From positions 1 through 64,000 of the forward strand of contig NZ_FTLX01000011.1 in NCBI RefSeq assembly GCF_900156125.1: a DNA stretch of 64,000 nucleotides, written 5' to 3'. The position numbers were made by a program, and so were the translations under genes. Shown here in pieces: positions 7,497 through 15,263 of the stretch. The notes under the pieces were generated by a model, which worked only from the letters and a program-made list of their open reading frames with translations, did not search any database and was not told the origin of the DNA. Positions within the stretch are counted from its first letter, which is position 1, and every line of letters begins with the position of its first letter. The stretch is from Domibacillus enclensis (GTDB taxonomy: Bacteria; Bacillota; Bacilli; Bacillales; Domibacillaceae).

Positions 7497-7652
7497 ATGA
7501 ATTTAAATCCTTACTATGAGAAGTTTTCCAGTAATCGTTGTAATGAGTGCGGGGACCCTGCAGAAGGTATTCTTTGTGAAGACTGTAAAAGAGATTCGCA
7601 GCAACCTGAAGATGTGGATCTCTTTGATGATAGAGGACTTGATGAGTACTGA
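7497..7652 (+). CDS. mini zinc-ribbon protein (51 aa)
   Basis: Reads NRCNECGDPAEGILCEDC at residues 13-30, a compact CxxC-x8-CxxC zinc ribbon, followed by a very acidic tail (DVDLFDDRGLDEY). It is shorter than the usual automatic cut-off and overlaps a longer, RBS-less frame at 7516. ATG 7497 has only a weak SD (GTTGG). The design matches the mini-element passenger at 1844. Function unknown. Confidence 0.55.
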   Translation: MNLNPYYEKFSSNRCNECGDPAEGILCEDCKRDSQQPEDVDLFDDRGLDEY

Positions 7653-7725
7653 CTCCCTAAAAAGAGAAAAGCTTAAACTTATTTACCACAACTGCTATTC
7701 TAAATGAGCCAAATCTGTCAAAATT

Positions 7726-7768
7726 AAACCTTTCTTCGTTGGAAGAAAGGTTTATTCGAAGAAATATT
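7726..7768. terminator. terminator between convergent genes, with TTCTTCG repeats
   Basis: AAACCTTTCTTC/GAAGAAAGGTTT around GTTG, then ATTCGAAGAAATATTC. It separates the zinc-ribbon gene from the recombinase on the other strand and shares its sequence with 3112-3158. Confidence 0.75.
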
Positions 7769-7779
7769 CTTTTCATCTT

Positions 7780-8349
7780 TCAAAGCTCCAACCGCATCAC
7801 CACATCATCCATCTGCTCCTGCGTAATTCCGATATACCGCAGCGTCTCCGCCTGGCTGGAATGGTTCAGCAGCTTCTGGATCATGGCGAGATCGGTGCCC
7901 TGCTGGTAGGCGAAGTAGCCGAATGTTTTGCGGAGCGAGTGGGTGCCGATGCGATCAGTGATGCCGATCAGACGGGCCGCCGTGTTTAAGATATCATACG
8001 CGTGCTGGCGGCTGATGGGGCCGCCTTTCTGGCTTAGGAAAAGCGGTTCGTCCGGTGCCGGCTGATGGCGTTCTTTTTCTATGTATTGCCGGATGAGCAG
8101 ACGGGACTTGCTGTTGAGGGCAACGTGGCGCACCTTGCTGGTTTTCTTTTCCTTCAGCTCGATCCGTTCGGCCGGCTCATTTTTTGATGTCCAGACGTCC
8201 TGTATGCGGAGTCCCAGCAGATCGCTAATGCGAAGACCTGTGTTGATGCCGAGGACGAACAGGAGCTCATTTCGAAGCGCTGAGGCACGCAGCACTTTTT
8301 TCATCGCTTCAATCTTCTGCTTTTCTTTAATCGGCTGGACAATTTCCAC
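7780..8349 (-). CDS. tyrosine recombinase (XerC/D-like, 189 aa)
   Basis: All catalytic landmarks are visible: Arg in NTGLRISDLLGL, Lys in EKKTSKVRHV, His-x-x-Arg in THSLRKTFGY, His in LLNHSSQ and Tyr in LRYIGI. The short form without a full core-binding domain is common on Bacillus plasmids. GTG 8349 is chosen because GGGGGAG lies 6 bases upstream and MEIVQPIKEK is a natural start; the frame is open to ATG 8469, which lacks an SD. It probably resolves plasmid dimers. It is convergent with the zinc-ribbon gene. Confidence 0.8.
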   Translation of the reverse strand: MEIVQPIKEKQKIEAMKKVLRASALRNELLFVLGINTGLRISDLLGLRIQDVWTSKNEPAERIELKEKKTSKVRHVALNSKSRLLIRQYIEKERHQPAPDEPLFLSQKGGPISRQHAYDILNTAARLIGITDRIGTHSLRKTFGYFAYQQGTDLAMIQKLLNHSSQAETLRYIGITQEQMDDVVMRLEL

Positions 8350-8493
8350 TGATTCTCCCCCTTTCAAGGGGATCATTGTGTCAGATTTCCGCCCCTTTTC
8401 CGTATTGATAAAAGGAGCTGTCCAGCCCTCGAACAGCCCCGCTTTCTGCTCTTCTTGAAAATCTGACATAACAGGCTTTTGTCCGGTTTTTCC

Positions 8494-9183
8494 TTATCCC
8501 TCTTCCTTCACATAAATCGTCCATCCATATGCTTTTCGCAGCATCTCCGCCTGATTGTCCGCTTCCGCTTGTCCCGTAAACGTGCCGGTGTGAAGGCGGA
8601 ACAGCCGATTGTCTGCCGCTTGCGCTTTTCTTTCTTTCGCCCCGGCCGCCCGTGCCAGCCCTTCTCCGTACGCCGCTGCCATGCTGTTTAAAAAGGCGTC
8701 GGACTTCAGCAGGCGTGCGTCTTCTTTATTTGAAATGAACAGCGTTTCCGTCAAAACCGCCGGCATGGCCGTTTCCCGCAGCACCGCGAAATTTTCGTCC
8801 TTCATGCCCCTGTCCAGCACCTCATGCCTGTCCGTTACTTTGACAGCCGCTCCATGCACAAGGATTTGCAGCATCGCCGTTTTGCCTGCCGCACCGTTAA
8901 ATTTGAACGTTTCAAACCCGCGCGCAGCCGGATTCGCCGCACTGTTAATGTGGAACGAGCAGAACAGGTCCGCTCCCGCCTCATTCGCCAAATCGGCCCG
9001 CTCCGACGGGGACAGGTACACGTCCTTTGTCCGTGTATAGATCACGTCGCAGTCATAGCGGCTCGTTAAGTAGGCGCCTGCTTTTACGGCCAGGTGAAGC
9101 GTCAGGTCTTTCTCCTGCAGCCCGTGCGCCACCGCTCCTGGATCTTTCCCGCCGTGCCCGGCATCAAGCATCATTTTCACCAT
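8494..9183 (-). CDS. N-acetylmuramoyl-L-alanine amidase, Amidase_3 (229 aa)
   Basis: Zn-dependent amidase cutting the MurNAc-L-Ala bond of peptidoglycan. Motifs: LDAGHGGKDPGA (first Zn His), the Glu of LQEKDL, CSFHIN (second His) and PAVLTETLFISN (catalytic Glu region). A C-terminal SPOR-like repeat (FRLHTGTFTGQAEADNQAEM, about residues 190-225) may bind glycan. No signal peptide, as for sporulation-lysis or phage-type amidases. ATG 9183 follows AAGGAGG; upstream in-frame codons are discarded. Last gene of the DUF1659-DUF2922-YvrJ-amidase cluster. Confidence 0.85.
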   Translation of the reverse strand: MVKMMLDAGHGGKDPGAVAHGLQEKDLTLHLAVKAGAYLTSRYDCDVIYTRTKDVYLSPSERADLANEAGADLFCSFHINSAANPAARGFETFKFNGAAGKTAMLQILVHGAAVKVTDRHEVLDRGMKDENFAVLRETAMPAVLTETLFISNKEDARLLKSDAFLNSMAAAYGEGLARAAGAKERKAQAADNRLFRLHTGTFTGQAEADNQAEMLRKAYGWTIYVKEEG

Positions 9184-9230
9184 TTGAATTCCTCCTTTTT
9201 TCATCAAAAAAGAGCACACCCCGGTGCGCT

Positions 9231-9362
9231 CTACTTAAACGACATGGCCAGGTCGTTAATGGACTGCGTCAGCTGATCCACTTTGGTCTCAATCCGGTTC
9301 AGCAGGTAAAAGGTTACGATGATCGGAAATCCGACGTCGCTGATCATACTCATCCAATCCAT
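9231..9362 (-). CDS. YvrJ family protein (43 aa)
   Basis: Reads MDWMSMISDVGFPIIVTFYL, one transmembrane helix, then a short amphipathic tail (RIETKVDQLTQSINDLAMS). That is the standard YvrJ layout. GGAGGG precedes the ATG at 9362. YvrJ proteins sit next to DUF1659 and DUF2922 genes in many Bacillaceae; the size and membrane helix have led to comparison with holins, but function is not established. Confidence 0.75.
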   Translation of the reverse strand: MDWMSMISDVGFPIIVTFYLLNRIETKVDQLTQSINDLAMSFK

Positions 9363-9405
9363 GCGCGCTCCCTCCTTTCGATTCATAAAAAAGGGAGGCT
9401 TCATG

Positions 9406-9415
9406 CCCCCCCCCC
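9406..9415. repeat. 10-base C tract between DUF2922 and yvrJ
   Basis: Homopolymer in the 5' leader of yvrJ (G10 in the transcript), also pairing with CCTCCC downstream as a hairpin. Prone to slippage or to sequencing error. Confidence 0.6.
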
Positions 9416-9423
9416 TTTTCTGG

Positions 9424-9636
9424 TTACAGGACGATATCCTGTGTATTACGCTCAACAATGCGTGCATCAATCACGCCTGTTAAGTAGCCTTTTGTGGAAA
9501 AAAACACATCAGCTGCAATGATCTGTTCCATTGCGGCCTTTACCTGAACCGGATCAACCGGCTCTTTCGGATTGCGAATCATCAGTTTCGTTTCGCCGCC
9601 CGTCGCTGTGAAATTCAACTCAAGCACCTTTGCCAT
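9424..9636 (-). CDS. DUF2922 family protein (70 aa)
   Basis: Starts AKVLELNFTATGGETKLMI and continues with IRNPKEPVDPVQVKAAMEQI, the typical DUF2922 pattern of a short beta hairpin then a helix. AAGGAGG precedes the ATG at 9636. It lies between the DUF1659 and yvrJ genes on the same strand. Function is unknown for the family. Confidence 0.8.
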   Translation of the reverse strand: MAKVLELNFTATGGETKLMIRNPKEPVDPVQVKAAMEQIIAADVFFSTKGYLTGVIDARIVERNTQDIVL

Positions 9637-9670
9637 CTGAACTCCTCCTTTCAAACCGTATTTTTATTGA

Positions 9671-9886
9671 TTAGTTAATGTCGTTTACTGCGGTTGTCTG
9701 CACTTCAACCATATCGATTTCCGCGTACAAGCTGGCAAGTGCCGCTGCGGCTGCGTAAATCGAATCCGCATCTGCATTCAAGTCCACGTTTGCATACGTG
9801 TAATTCTTGAAAATCTGCTTTCCGTCCGTGTTGATGCCGCCGTCAAGCTTCATCACCAGGCTTTTTTTCTGTAAATATTCCTGCAT
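9671..9886 (-). CDS. DUF1659 family protein (71 aa)
   Basis: KLDGGINTDGKQIFKNYTYANV followed by an Ala-rich helix (DADSIYAAAAALASLY) and a final strand (VEVQTTAVNDIN); this is the DUF1659 pattern. AAGGAGGGG lies before the ATG. First gene of a four-gene minus-strand cluster (9886 to 8494) with amidase at the end. Function is unknown; linkage to YvrJ and an amidase hints at a cell-envelope role. Confidence 0.8.
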   Translation of the reverse strand: MQEYLQKKSLVMKLDGGINTDGKQIFKNYTYANVDLNADADSIYAAAAALASLYAEIDMVEVQTTAVNDIN

Positions 9887-10251
9887 CTTTACCCCTCCTT
9901 TCTTCTACAAGGCTCACTTTACCGGCTGCAGGGGCTTCGATCAAAAGGGGTTTTAGCTTAAAAAACAGCATTTAGCCGCGGTCTTTCATTTATTTGAAGG
10001 GAATGTGTAGGAAACAGACGAGCAGAAAATTCGGAGATGGTTTTTTGTTCATGAAAAAAGACCTCATCCTTGTTTCGAGAAGGAGTGAAGTCTTTTTCAA
10101 TCAGATATTCATTAGGGGAACACAAAGGATGATTTATCGTACGAATCTTTTTCACAGTGTTTTACGTATTTGTTAGTATAAGGAACGGAAAAATACATAT
10201 CACATCTGTGATCGCTGCTTAAAATCCAATAAAAAATGAAGAGGTGTTGTG
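9887..10251. other. intergenic, no supported gene
   Basis: Two overlapping open frames on opposite strands (9958-10155 minus, 9994-10176 plus) lack ribosome binding sites. The left end must hold the promoter of the DUF1659 cluster and the right end that of the small membrane gene; no convincing -35/-10 pair was picked. Confidence 0.4.
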
Positions 10252-10413
10252 ATGTCGGCCGTACTATTTATGTTCATTCATCTTGTAATCGGCTTGTGGT
10301 TACTATTTAAGTTCAGAGAATTGCCCAAGCCTCTTTTTACGTTTATAAGCGTTTTTTCTGTCCTGAGCTTCATTTACTGGTCAACGGTCGCGATACGGAC
10401 GTTTCTTGCGTAA
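10252..10413 (+). CDS. small two-helix membrane protein (53 aa)
   Basis: Two hydrophobic helices (AVLFMFIHLVIGLWLLF and FISVFSVLSFIYW) joined by a short charged loop KFRELPKP; both termini likely on the same side. GAGGTG lies 5 bases before the ATG. Not seen as a known family; small hydrophobic proteins like this may be envelope stress or holin-like products. It is 173 bases upstream of the MerR gene and has a separate promoter. Confidence 0.6.
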   Translation: MSAVLFMFIHLVIGLWLLFKFRELPKPLFTFISVFSVLSFIYWSTVAIRTFLA

Positions 10414-10512
10414 GTTTTATATAATAGTTTCAACGTACTGTTGATTAATATAGGAGTGCCTTTTTATTTGGAGCAGTCCTTTTTGATGTATTCAAAAAAA
10501 TGATAAAAGGGC

Positions 10513-10543
10513 TTGAACCTTACGCAACGTAATGATTTATATT
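10513..10543 (+). promoter_or_regulatory. MerR-type promoter/operator
   Basis: TTGAAC and TATATT are separated by 19 bases, the overlong spacer typical of MerR-activated promoters, and the spacer holds the dyad CTTACG-CAA-CGTAAT. It precedes the MerR gene, so autoregulation is likely. Confidence 0.75.
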
Positions 10544-10586
10544 GAAGTTACCGGTAATAAAGCTAGCATAACAAAAGGAGCTGGTT

Positions 10587-11315
10587 ATGAAAAAGCAATG
10601 GAAAGTAGGCGAGCTTGCAAAGTTAACAGGATTAACCGTAAGAACATTGCGCTATTATGATCAGATTGGTTTATTTTCTCCTTCTGATCACTCTAATTCT
10701 GGTCACCGGCTTTATAACAAGTCGGATATTTTAAAGCTTCAGAACATCCAGTCACTAAAGCAAATTGGCTTGTCATTGGAAGATGTGCAGTCTGTTGTAG
10801 ATGACAGTAACAGTGAAAGCACATCCCATATCCTGGCCATCCAGATGGCTCGTTTAAAGGAAGACATACGAATTCAGCAAAAACTGTTAAAGGAACTGGA
10901 GAATGTGTTAGCGTTGTCGCGAAATAAGCAGCCTTTACAGGTGGAGAATTTAACTAAATTATTGGGAGCGATGAAAATGAATCAGGAAAAATATTTTACG
11001 AAAGAGCAACTAGACCAAATGAAAAGTAATTATGAAAAAGCGGATGCAGAAACATTGAGAAGAAGTGAAAAAGAATTCACCTTGATCCTAGAAAAGCTTC
11101 GTGGTCATATGCGGAATAGGACCTCTGCGACAGATAAAGAAGTGCAGGAGTTAGCCCGGAAATGGAGTGAAATCGCTAATTCTTTTACTGCGCATGACCC
11201 TGAACTGCAAAAAGCAGCCGAAAAGTTTCATGCTGAAAACCCAGGAAATGATTTGCAAAATGGTATGGATGCGGAAATTTATCATTACATCATGAGCGCT
11301 TTAAAAGGTAATTGA
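10587..11315 (+). CDS. MerR family regulator with TipAS domain (242 aa)
   Basis: Residues 4-70 are a MerR winged HTH (WKVGELAKLTGLTVRTLRYY, then GHRLY and SLKQIGLSLEDVQ). A coiled-coil dimer helix follows (about 78-110), and the C-terminal half is a TipAS-type effector domain (YFTKEQLDQMKSNYEKADAE...NGMDAEIYHYIMSAL). TipA-like regulators sense hydrophobic or peptide antibiotics and activate efflux genes. No efflux gene lies next to it, so it may act only on its own 19-bp-spaced promoter or on chromosomal targets. Confidence 0.85.
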   Translation: MKKQWKVGELAKLTGLTVRTLRYYDQIGLFSPSDHSNSGHRLYNKSDILKLQNIQSLKQIGLSLEDVQSVVDDSNSESTSHILAIQMARLKEDIRIQQKLLKELENVLALSRNKQPLQVENLTKLLGAMKMNQEKYFTKEQLDQMKSNYEKADAETLRRSEKEFTLILEKLRGHMRNRTSATDKEVQELARKWSEIANSFTAHDPELQKAAEKFHAENPGNDLQNGMDAEIYHYIMSALKGN

Positions 11316-11413
11316 TGAATTTTAATTATACTCTCCCAAAAAAGACGATAATCCTTGAGTTTATTCCTTGGTCAACAGTTTTGGTTGACTGTTCACTCTT
11401 CATGAAATAACTT

Positions 11414-11455
11414 GGGTGTACAGATGATCAGATATACCTGATCATCTGTGCACCC
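11414..11455. repeat. 18-base inverted repeat after the partition operon
   Basis: GGGTGTACAGATGATCAG and its near-perfect complement around 6 bases, without a T-run. It lies between the convergent MerR and RHH genes; it may be a weak bidirectional terminator or a binding site. Confidence 0.5.
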
Positions 11456-11459
11456 GTGC

Positions 11460-11888
11460 TTACTTATCGTCTTTTGAAAAATCGCTCATAAAGTGAAACT
11501 GCTTCTGCTGCCGCTCCGTCAGCGTATTCTCTACATAATAATCCACCAGTTCGTCGAGGATCGCATACGCTTTCGATTCGTCCATAAACTTGCCCAGGAT
11601 GTTGATTTTTGTGTGCAGGAGAGCCGGCACTTTGATCGTTTTGGTGGCGTCGTTTTTTCCGACGACCGAGGCACGCTTCTTCACTTCTTGCGGCAGTTCT
11701 GATGGAACAGTCATCCGGCCCGATGATTTTGGCTTTGGTACAGCTGCCGGTTTTGTCTTCTCCGGAGCCAGAGCATTCTCCTTTTGATACTTGAACGGGT
11801 CTTTATCGTTGAATTTGACCGGCTGGGCGCGCAGACTGTCTTTTCGTTTCACATTCAGCAGCTGCCCTTTTACATTTTTCTCAGTCAC
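11460..11888 (-). CDS. ParB/ParR-like centromere-binding protein, replicon 2 (142 aa)
   Basis: Basic, disordered N-terminal half, then a C-terminal ribbon-helix-helix-like region (KTIKVPALLHTKINILGKFM...ILDELVDYYVEN). Such proteins bind iterated centromeres and stimulate ParA. GTG 11888 overlaps the parA stop by 8 bases and has GGTGAG upstream, so translation is coupled. In-frame codons up to 11909 are open but lack an SD. The iterons upstream of parA (12710-13100) are the expected binding sites. Confidence 0.7.
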   Translation of the reverse strand: MTEKNVKGQLLNVKRKDSLRAQPVKFNDKDPFKYQKENALAPEKTKPAAVPKPKSSGRMTVPSELPQEVKKRASVVGKNDATKTIKVPALLHTKINILGKFMDESKAYAILDELVDYYVENTLTERQQKQFHFMSDFSKDDK

Positions 11889-12693
11889 TGGCCGGCTCAC
11901 CGCCTTCAAAGTGCTCTATTTTCTCGAGCATTTCCGCGACAACATCCTGAAACAGCTGGTGGGCCTTTTTGTCATGGTGGTCTTTATATGTGATACCGGT
12001 AATATCCCACGCTTTCAGCCGCTCCAGATGCTTCACGTAATTTTCAAAGACATTGTCATCTCCGAACAATTCTTTTGCCCGCTCGACCGTCGCATGGTCC
12101 ACGCGGCCGCCCGGACGGAGCAGAACCGGCAGTACTCCTGCCACTTGAATATACGCGTCGTATTCATCGATCATGAACTGCAGATAAGAAATGTACGTTT
12201 CCGCTCCTTCAAGCGACAGCTCCTGCGCCTGCAGAATAATCAGAACGTAATCCGCTGCCATCATCGCATTATCCGAGTAGTCACTGATCGTCGGCGGCAC
12301 GTCGATAAAGATATAGTCGTACTTGTCTTTGAGCGGCTCCAGCAGTTTATTCAAGTAAGACACCTGATCGAGGTCTTCCTTGAATCGGCCGTACAGAAAT
12401 TTCGGCAGGTTTTTAAATGAGACAGCTGCCGGGATTAAGTCCAGGTTGTCGTTAACGCTCATAACAATGTCAGACAGATCCCCTTTTTCAAACCCTTCAA
12501 ATATAGAAGAAGGGATTTCAGTTATACCGGACGAACGGGCGATCAGCGTTGTCGCATTCGCCTGCGGGTCCATATCGATCAGAAGCACCTTTTTGTTCAT
12601 CTCGTGCGACAGTTCCCAGGATGCCATGACGGCCACCTTTGTTTTTCCGACGCCGCCTTTAAAATTTCCTACTACGATTGTTTTTGCTGACAC
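11881..12693 (-). CDS. parA: ParA family partition ATPase, replicon 2 (270 aa)
   Basis: Deviant Walker A FKGGVGKTKV (residues 11-20), Walker A' VLLIDMDPQANATT (36-49) and Walker B YIFIDVPPTIS are all visible. ParA ATPases position plasmids over the nucleoid. Short N-terminus without HTH, so it is the type Ib kind whose partner RHH protein represses the operon. GTG 12693 has GAGGAGGG at 7 bases. It lies between its RHH partner and an iteron array that faces the replicon 2 rep gene. Confidence 0.85.
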   Translation of the reverse strand: MSAKTIVVGNFKGGVGKTKVAVMASWELSHEMNKKVLLIDMDPQANATTLIARSSGITEIPSSIFEGFEKGDLSDIVMSVNDNLDLIPAAVSFKNLPKFLYGRFKEDLDQVSYLNKLLEPLKDKYDYIFIDVPPTISDYSDNAMMAADYVLIILQAQELSLEGAETYISYLQFMIDEYDAYIQVAGVLPVLLRPGGRVDHATVERAKELFGDDNVFENYVKHLERLKAWDITGITYKDHHDKKAHQLFQDVVAEMLEKIEHFEGGEPASD

Positions 12694-12709
12694 ATTGATT
12701 CCCTCCTCG

Positions 12710-13100
12710 ATCTATTCTCGCACAAGTGTACCTCGCACATTTCTACTTTTGTATATATTAACACAGGTGTACCTTTGCGAGAAGCACTTATGCAAAATGA
12801 GAACTTATGTACTTTATCGTTGGTTCGAAATTTGTAACATAATTGTAATATTCGGCACTTCTTCCTCGCATAAGTAGAAATTTCTACTTTTCTACTTATG
12901 CGAGAATGACGTCCAATCTCGCATAAGTAGAAATTTCCACCTGTGCTGACCATCAAAACGGCTGGAACCCCTGCTGCATCAATGTTTTGAAAATAAAAAA
13001 ACGTATGCTTCCTCGCATAAGTAGAAATTTCTACTTTTCCACCTTTGCGAGAATGACGTCCAACCTCACAAAAGTAGAAATTTCCACCTGTGCGAGATTA
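12710..13100. repeat. iteron array, centromere/operator of parA
   Basis: Two 83-bp direct repeats (12864-12946, 13011-13093) carry inverted copies of CTCGCATAAGTAGAAATTT; degenerate copies (TCGCACAAGTGTACC, CACCTTTGCGAG) extend to 12710. Each 83-bp unit holds CTCGCATAAGTAGAAA, its inverse and GAATGACGTCCAA. Directly upstream of parA, this is the likely binding array for the RHH protein. No gene lies in 12694-13442. Confidence 0.75.
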
Positions 13101-13213
13101 AATGACGAAAAAGCCGGAACGAGCGGGATTTACAAGAAAGAAGCGGTGCTGTATGGTAAATGGAAATAGAAGAAAAACCCTTACAATTACACAATCTACT
13201 AAATTTGGACAAA

Positions 13214-13317
13214 ATAAAAAGGCAAAAGCGCGTTAAGGGGTGTTGGAGCACCCGCTTAACCGTCTATCGTGATACAGCCACGATAAACACCTGCTTTCAC
13301 CTTAAAGAATCGTTCTG
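13214..13317 (-). ncRNA. countertranscript RNA antisense to the rep leader
   Basis: A minus-strand promoter (TTGAAG-17-TATAAT) starts transcription near 13316 and a minus-strand terminator hairpin (GTTAAG...CTTAAC, 13232-13260, followed by CTTTTGCCTTTTT) ends it near 13214, giving about 100 nt. It is fully complementary to the rep leader, including the 13265-13290 segment needed for antitermination. This is the layout of copy-number antisense RNAs in pIP501- and pT181-type plasmids. Confidence 0.65.
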
Positions 13318-13423
13318 TTTTCATTATACGAAAAACGGAGCCGTTCTTCAACGGTGCGGCATCTCTTTCCGACTGGGCCGGAGAAGGGCGTGTTTATCGT
13401 ACAACGATAAACACGCCTTTTTT
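13280..13423 (+). promoter_or_regulatory. transcription attenuator in the rep leader
   Basis: The terminator GGCGTGTTTATCGT (13387-13400)/ACGATAAACACGCC (13404-13417)+T6 stands just before rep. Its 5' arm can instead pair with the identical upstream copy ACGATAAACAC (13280-13290). That upstream copy also makes a small hairpin (13265-13285) and is covered by the antisense RNA. Binding of the antisense RNA would therefore free the terminator arm and stop rep transcription. Confidence 0.65.
13323..13351 (-). promoter_or_regulatory. antisense RNA promoter
   Basis: On the minus strand TTGAAG (13351-13346) and TATAAT (13328-13323), spacer exactly 17 bases; near consensus. Confidence 0.7.
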
Positions 13424-13442
13424 CTATGGAGGAGAGAAACGA

Positions 13443-14333
13443 ATGGGCAAACACATCAAGCTTTCAACAAAACAATTCCAGTTCCTATACAGCTACCCGG
13501 CGTACGCCGAAAACCGCAAACAGCAGCAGGAACAGAAACTCCCCCTGCTGGCCAGAGCATCCGCCGCTTACGGTGACGCCTTCTACAACTTAAAAGAAAG
13601 CACTCGCAAGGCCGTGGAGATGATCTGCTGGTTCGCAGCGGAAAAAGGCTACTGCTTCGCAAAAGAAGACTATCTGTGCGACCGGTTTGGCATTTCGCCG
13701 CGCACTGTCCGTGATATTTTCAAAGTATTGCGCAAAGCCGGTGTAATCTTCACCGTCTACCGCCATTCCACCAGACAGAACGGTCTCGGTGCGCCGGTCC
13801 ACTTTTTTGCCGATCATCCGCTCTATGAAAAATGGAAAACCAGCTTCTCACTCCCTGACTGCCATGCCGGCTGCCAGGCTGAAAAGGCTGAAATCCCTTG
13901 TGAGAGTAAGAACGAACAGCCCAAAAAAGTTTCTACCAAGTATTTATCTTTATCTAAAAAGCTTTTAAAGATCTTACGTAAGAAAACCTGTCTGGATGAA
14001 TCATTTACACCGAAGAATGTTCCAGAAGACTTTATAAAAGCGGTAAAACCCTTTTTCGGTGAAGCAAAAGAGATCCATACGCTCTGGCAGAAAGCCGAAA
14101 TCGCCAGCCGGCCGTTTACATTGCTGCGTGATTTAAAGGACTATACAGACCTTGTCACTGATGCCTTTAAACAGTCTGTCTATGCGCTCAAGCACCGGAA
14201 GATTAAAAAAGACTTTCATGCGTATTTTTACGGAACGCTCATGAATATGTTCACCTATCAGAAGCGGCGGGAGACCTTTGCGACTCATCCGGTCATCTAC
14301 AATTGGGTGGATGATGAAGACCTGCCTTATTGA
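13443..14333 (+). CDS. plasmid replication initiator, HTH type (296 aa)
   Basis: Residues 72-108 form a winged HTH (DYLCDRFGISPRTVRDIFKV, then LRKAGVIFTVYR). The C-terminal half is helical and unassigned. I call it Rep because its leader has an antisense RNA with promoter and terminator and a matching attenuator, the classic copy-control design, and because a parA operon with iterons lies divergently next to it. GGAGGAGAG precedes the ATG. Similar HTH proteins occur as Rep on Bacillus theta plasmids, but I cannot name the subfamily. Second replicon of the window. Confidence 0.65.
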   Translation: MGKHIKLSTKQFQFLYSYPAYAENRKQQQEQKLPLLARASAAYGDAFYNLKESTRKAVEMICWFAAEKGYCFAKEDYLCDRFGISPRTVRDIFKVLRKAGVIFTVYRHSTRQNGLGAPVHFFADHPLYEKWKTSFSLPDCHAGCQAEKAEIPCESKNEQPKKVSTKYLSLSKKLLKILRKKTCLDESFTPKNVPEDFIKAVKPFFGEAKEIHTLWQKAEIASRPFTLLRDLKDYTDLVTDAFKQSVYALKHRKIKKDFHAYFYGTLMNMFTYQKRRETFATHPVIYNWVDDEDLPY

Positions 14334-14414
14334 CAGAGAGGGATAGATCTGCAGAGAGAAAGAGGTAGAACCAGTCTGGATAAATTTGACCTGTTTTTCA
14401 AAGTGGTGATCGGG

Positions 14415-14454
14415 GCTTATGCTGAATAACACATATGCGCTATTCAGCATAAGC
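14415..14454. repeat. 14-base inverted repeat after rep 2
   Basis: GCTTATGCTGAATA and its perfect complement, 12-base loop, no T-run. It could be a terminator or an origin element. Confidence 0.5.
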
Positions 14455-14496
14455 AATAGCCTTCAAGATGTGGCTCAGATGCTTGCGGTGCTGGTG

Positions 14497-14580
14497 AAAC
14501 CGTTAGGAAGCTAAAAGCTGAGCTTTGGAGGGGTAATGTAAATAAAATCTTTAGCTAGACGCAGAAAGCCGTAATCAACT
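14497..14580 (+). mobile_element. decayed group II intron fragment
   Basis: CCGTTAGGAAGC...GGAGGGG...AATAAAATCTTTAGCTAGACG...AGAAAGCCG follows, in order, the domain I sequence of the better copy at 14690-14780 (AAGGAAGCGC...GGAGGAAGCG...AATAAAATCTTGGCTCGACG). It is an older, diverged intron remnant. Confidence 0.5.
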
Positions 14581-14596
14581 AAGTGGTCAAACAAAA

Positions 14597-14625
14597 AAAG
14601 CCCCCACATTTGAGGGCTTTTCTAT
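14597..14625 (+). terminator. terminator used as intron insertion site
   Basis: AAAGCCC/GGGCTTT stem with TTTTCT tail, ending where the intron 5' end GTGTGCC begins. Group IIC introns characteristically insert behind Rho-independent terminators. Confidence 0.7.
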
Positions 14626-15263
14626 GTGTGCCAGGCATGGCAACTATCTAGGTGGTGAAAGTCCACTGTGTGGTACACATCGACCAACCACTAAGGAAGC
14701 GCAAAATGCTTATCGTTAGGTAAGGGCTGGAGGAAGCGTGGAATAAAATCTTGGCTCGACGAACAGAAACCTGATACGAAAGCTCTTCAAAGGGATAAGG
14801 CTCCATAACAAGTCAAAGTCCAAAAGGTGTGCGTAACTTTGTTGGGTAAATCAGGCGAGTAAAAGAGGAAAGATAGTTGTCTTACCCTGGGAGGTCTTGC
14901 GAATGCAAAAAATGTAGTCGAAAAAGGTTAATCGCAAGAAGTCAGCAAAAGCCATAGTAGTGAAGAAATTCACGAAGGGCTGAACAATTTAAAGTGTTTC
15001 AAAGCCGCGAGTGCGTAAGTGATGAACTCCGAATGTGTTGCGGGTGAAAGTATGAGCGTATCCCAGAGGACAACCCAAAATGGAGCTATCGCTTACTACG
15101 CGAGAGGAAGGGATAAGGGAGAAACGAGTGTGAACCTTTTAGAGCAGATTCTAAGTAACCAGAACATGGAATGAGGCCTACTTGCGTGTTTACAGAAATA
15201 AAGGGGCAAGTGGGGTCGACGGAATAACGGTCGATGAACTAAAGAATATTCAAGACAAAATCC
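14626..15263 (+). mobile_element. group IIC-like intron, 5' part only
   Basis: Starts GTGTGCCAGGCATGGCAACT and runs through a ribozyme domain I-like sequence (GGTGGTGAAAGTCCACTGTG) to the reverse-transcriptase start at 15130. It stops inside the RT N-terminus; domains V-VI and most of the IEP are missing. A second copy of only the first 90 bases lies at 25107. Not able to splice or move. Confidence 0.75.
15130..15263 (+). pseudogene. intron-encoded reverse transcriptase, N-terminal remnant
   Basis: GTG at 15130 reads NLLEQILSNQNME, then a stop; shifting one base restores EAYLRVYRNKGASGVDGITV, the conserved RT0 region of LtrA-type proteins. So there is a frameshift near 15172 and the gene is cut off after about 45 codons. 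Confidence 0.75.

Noticed and set aside
9958-10176. Two opposing 60-65 codon ORFs
   Set aside because: No SD on either strand and no family resemblance.
12717-13100. CRISPR array
   Set aside because: Repeats are 83-bp direct units with internal inversions and no spacers; position fits parA iterons.
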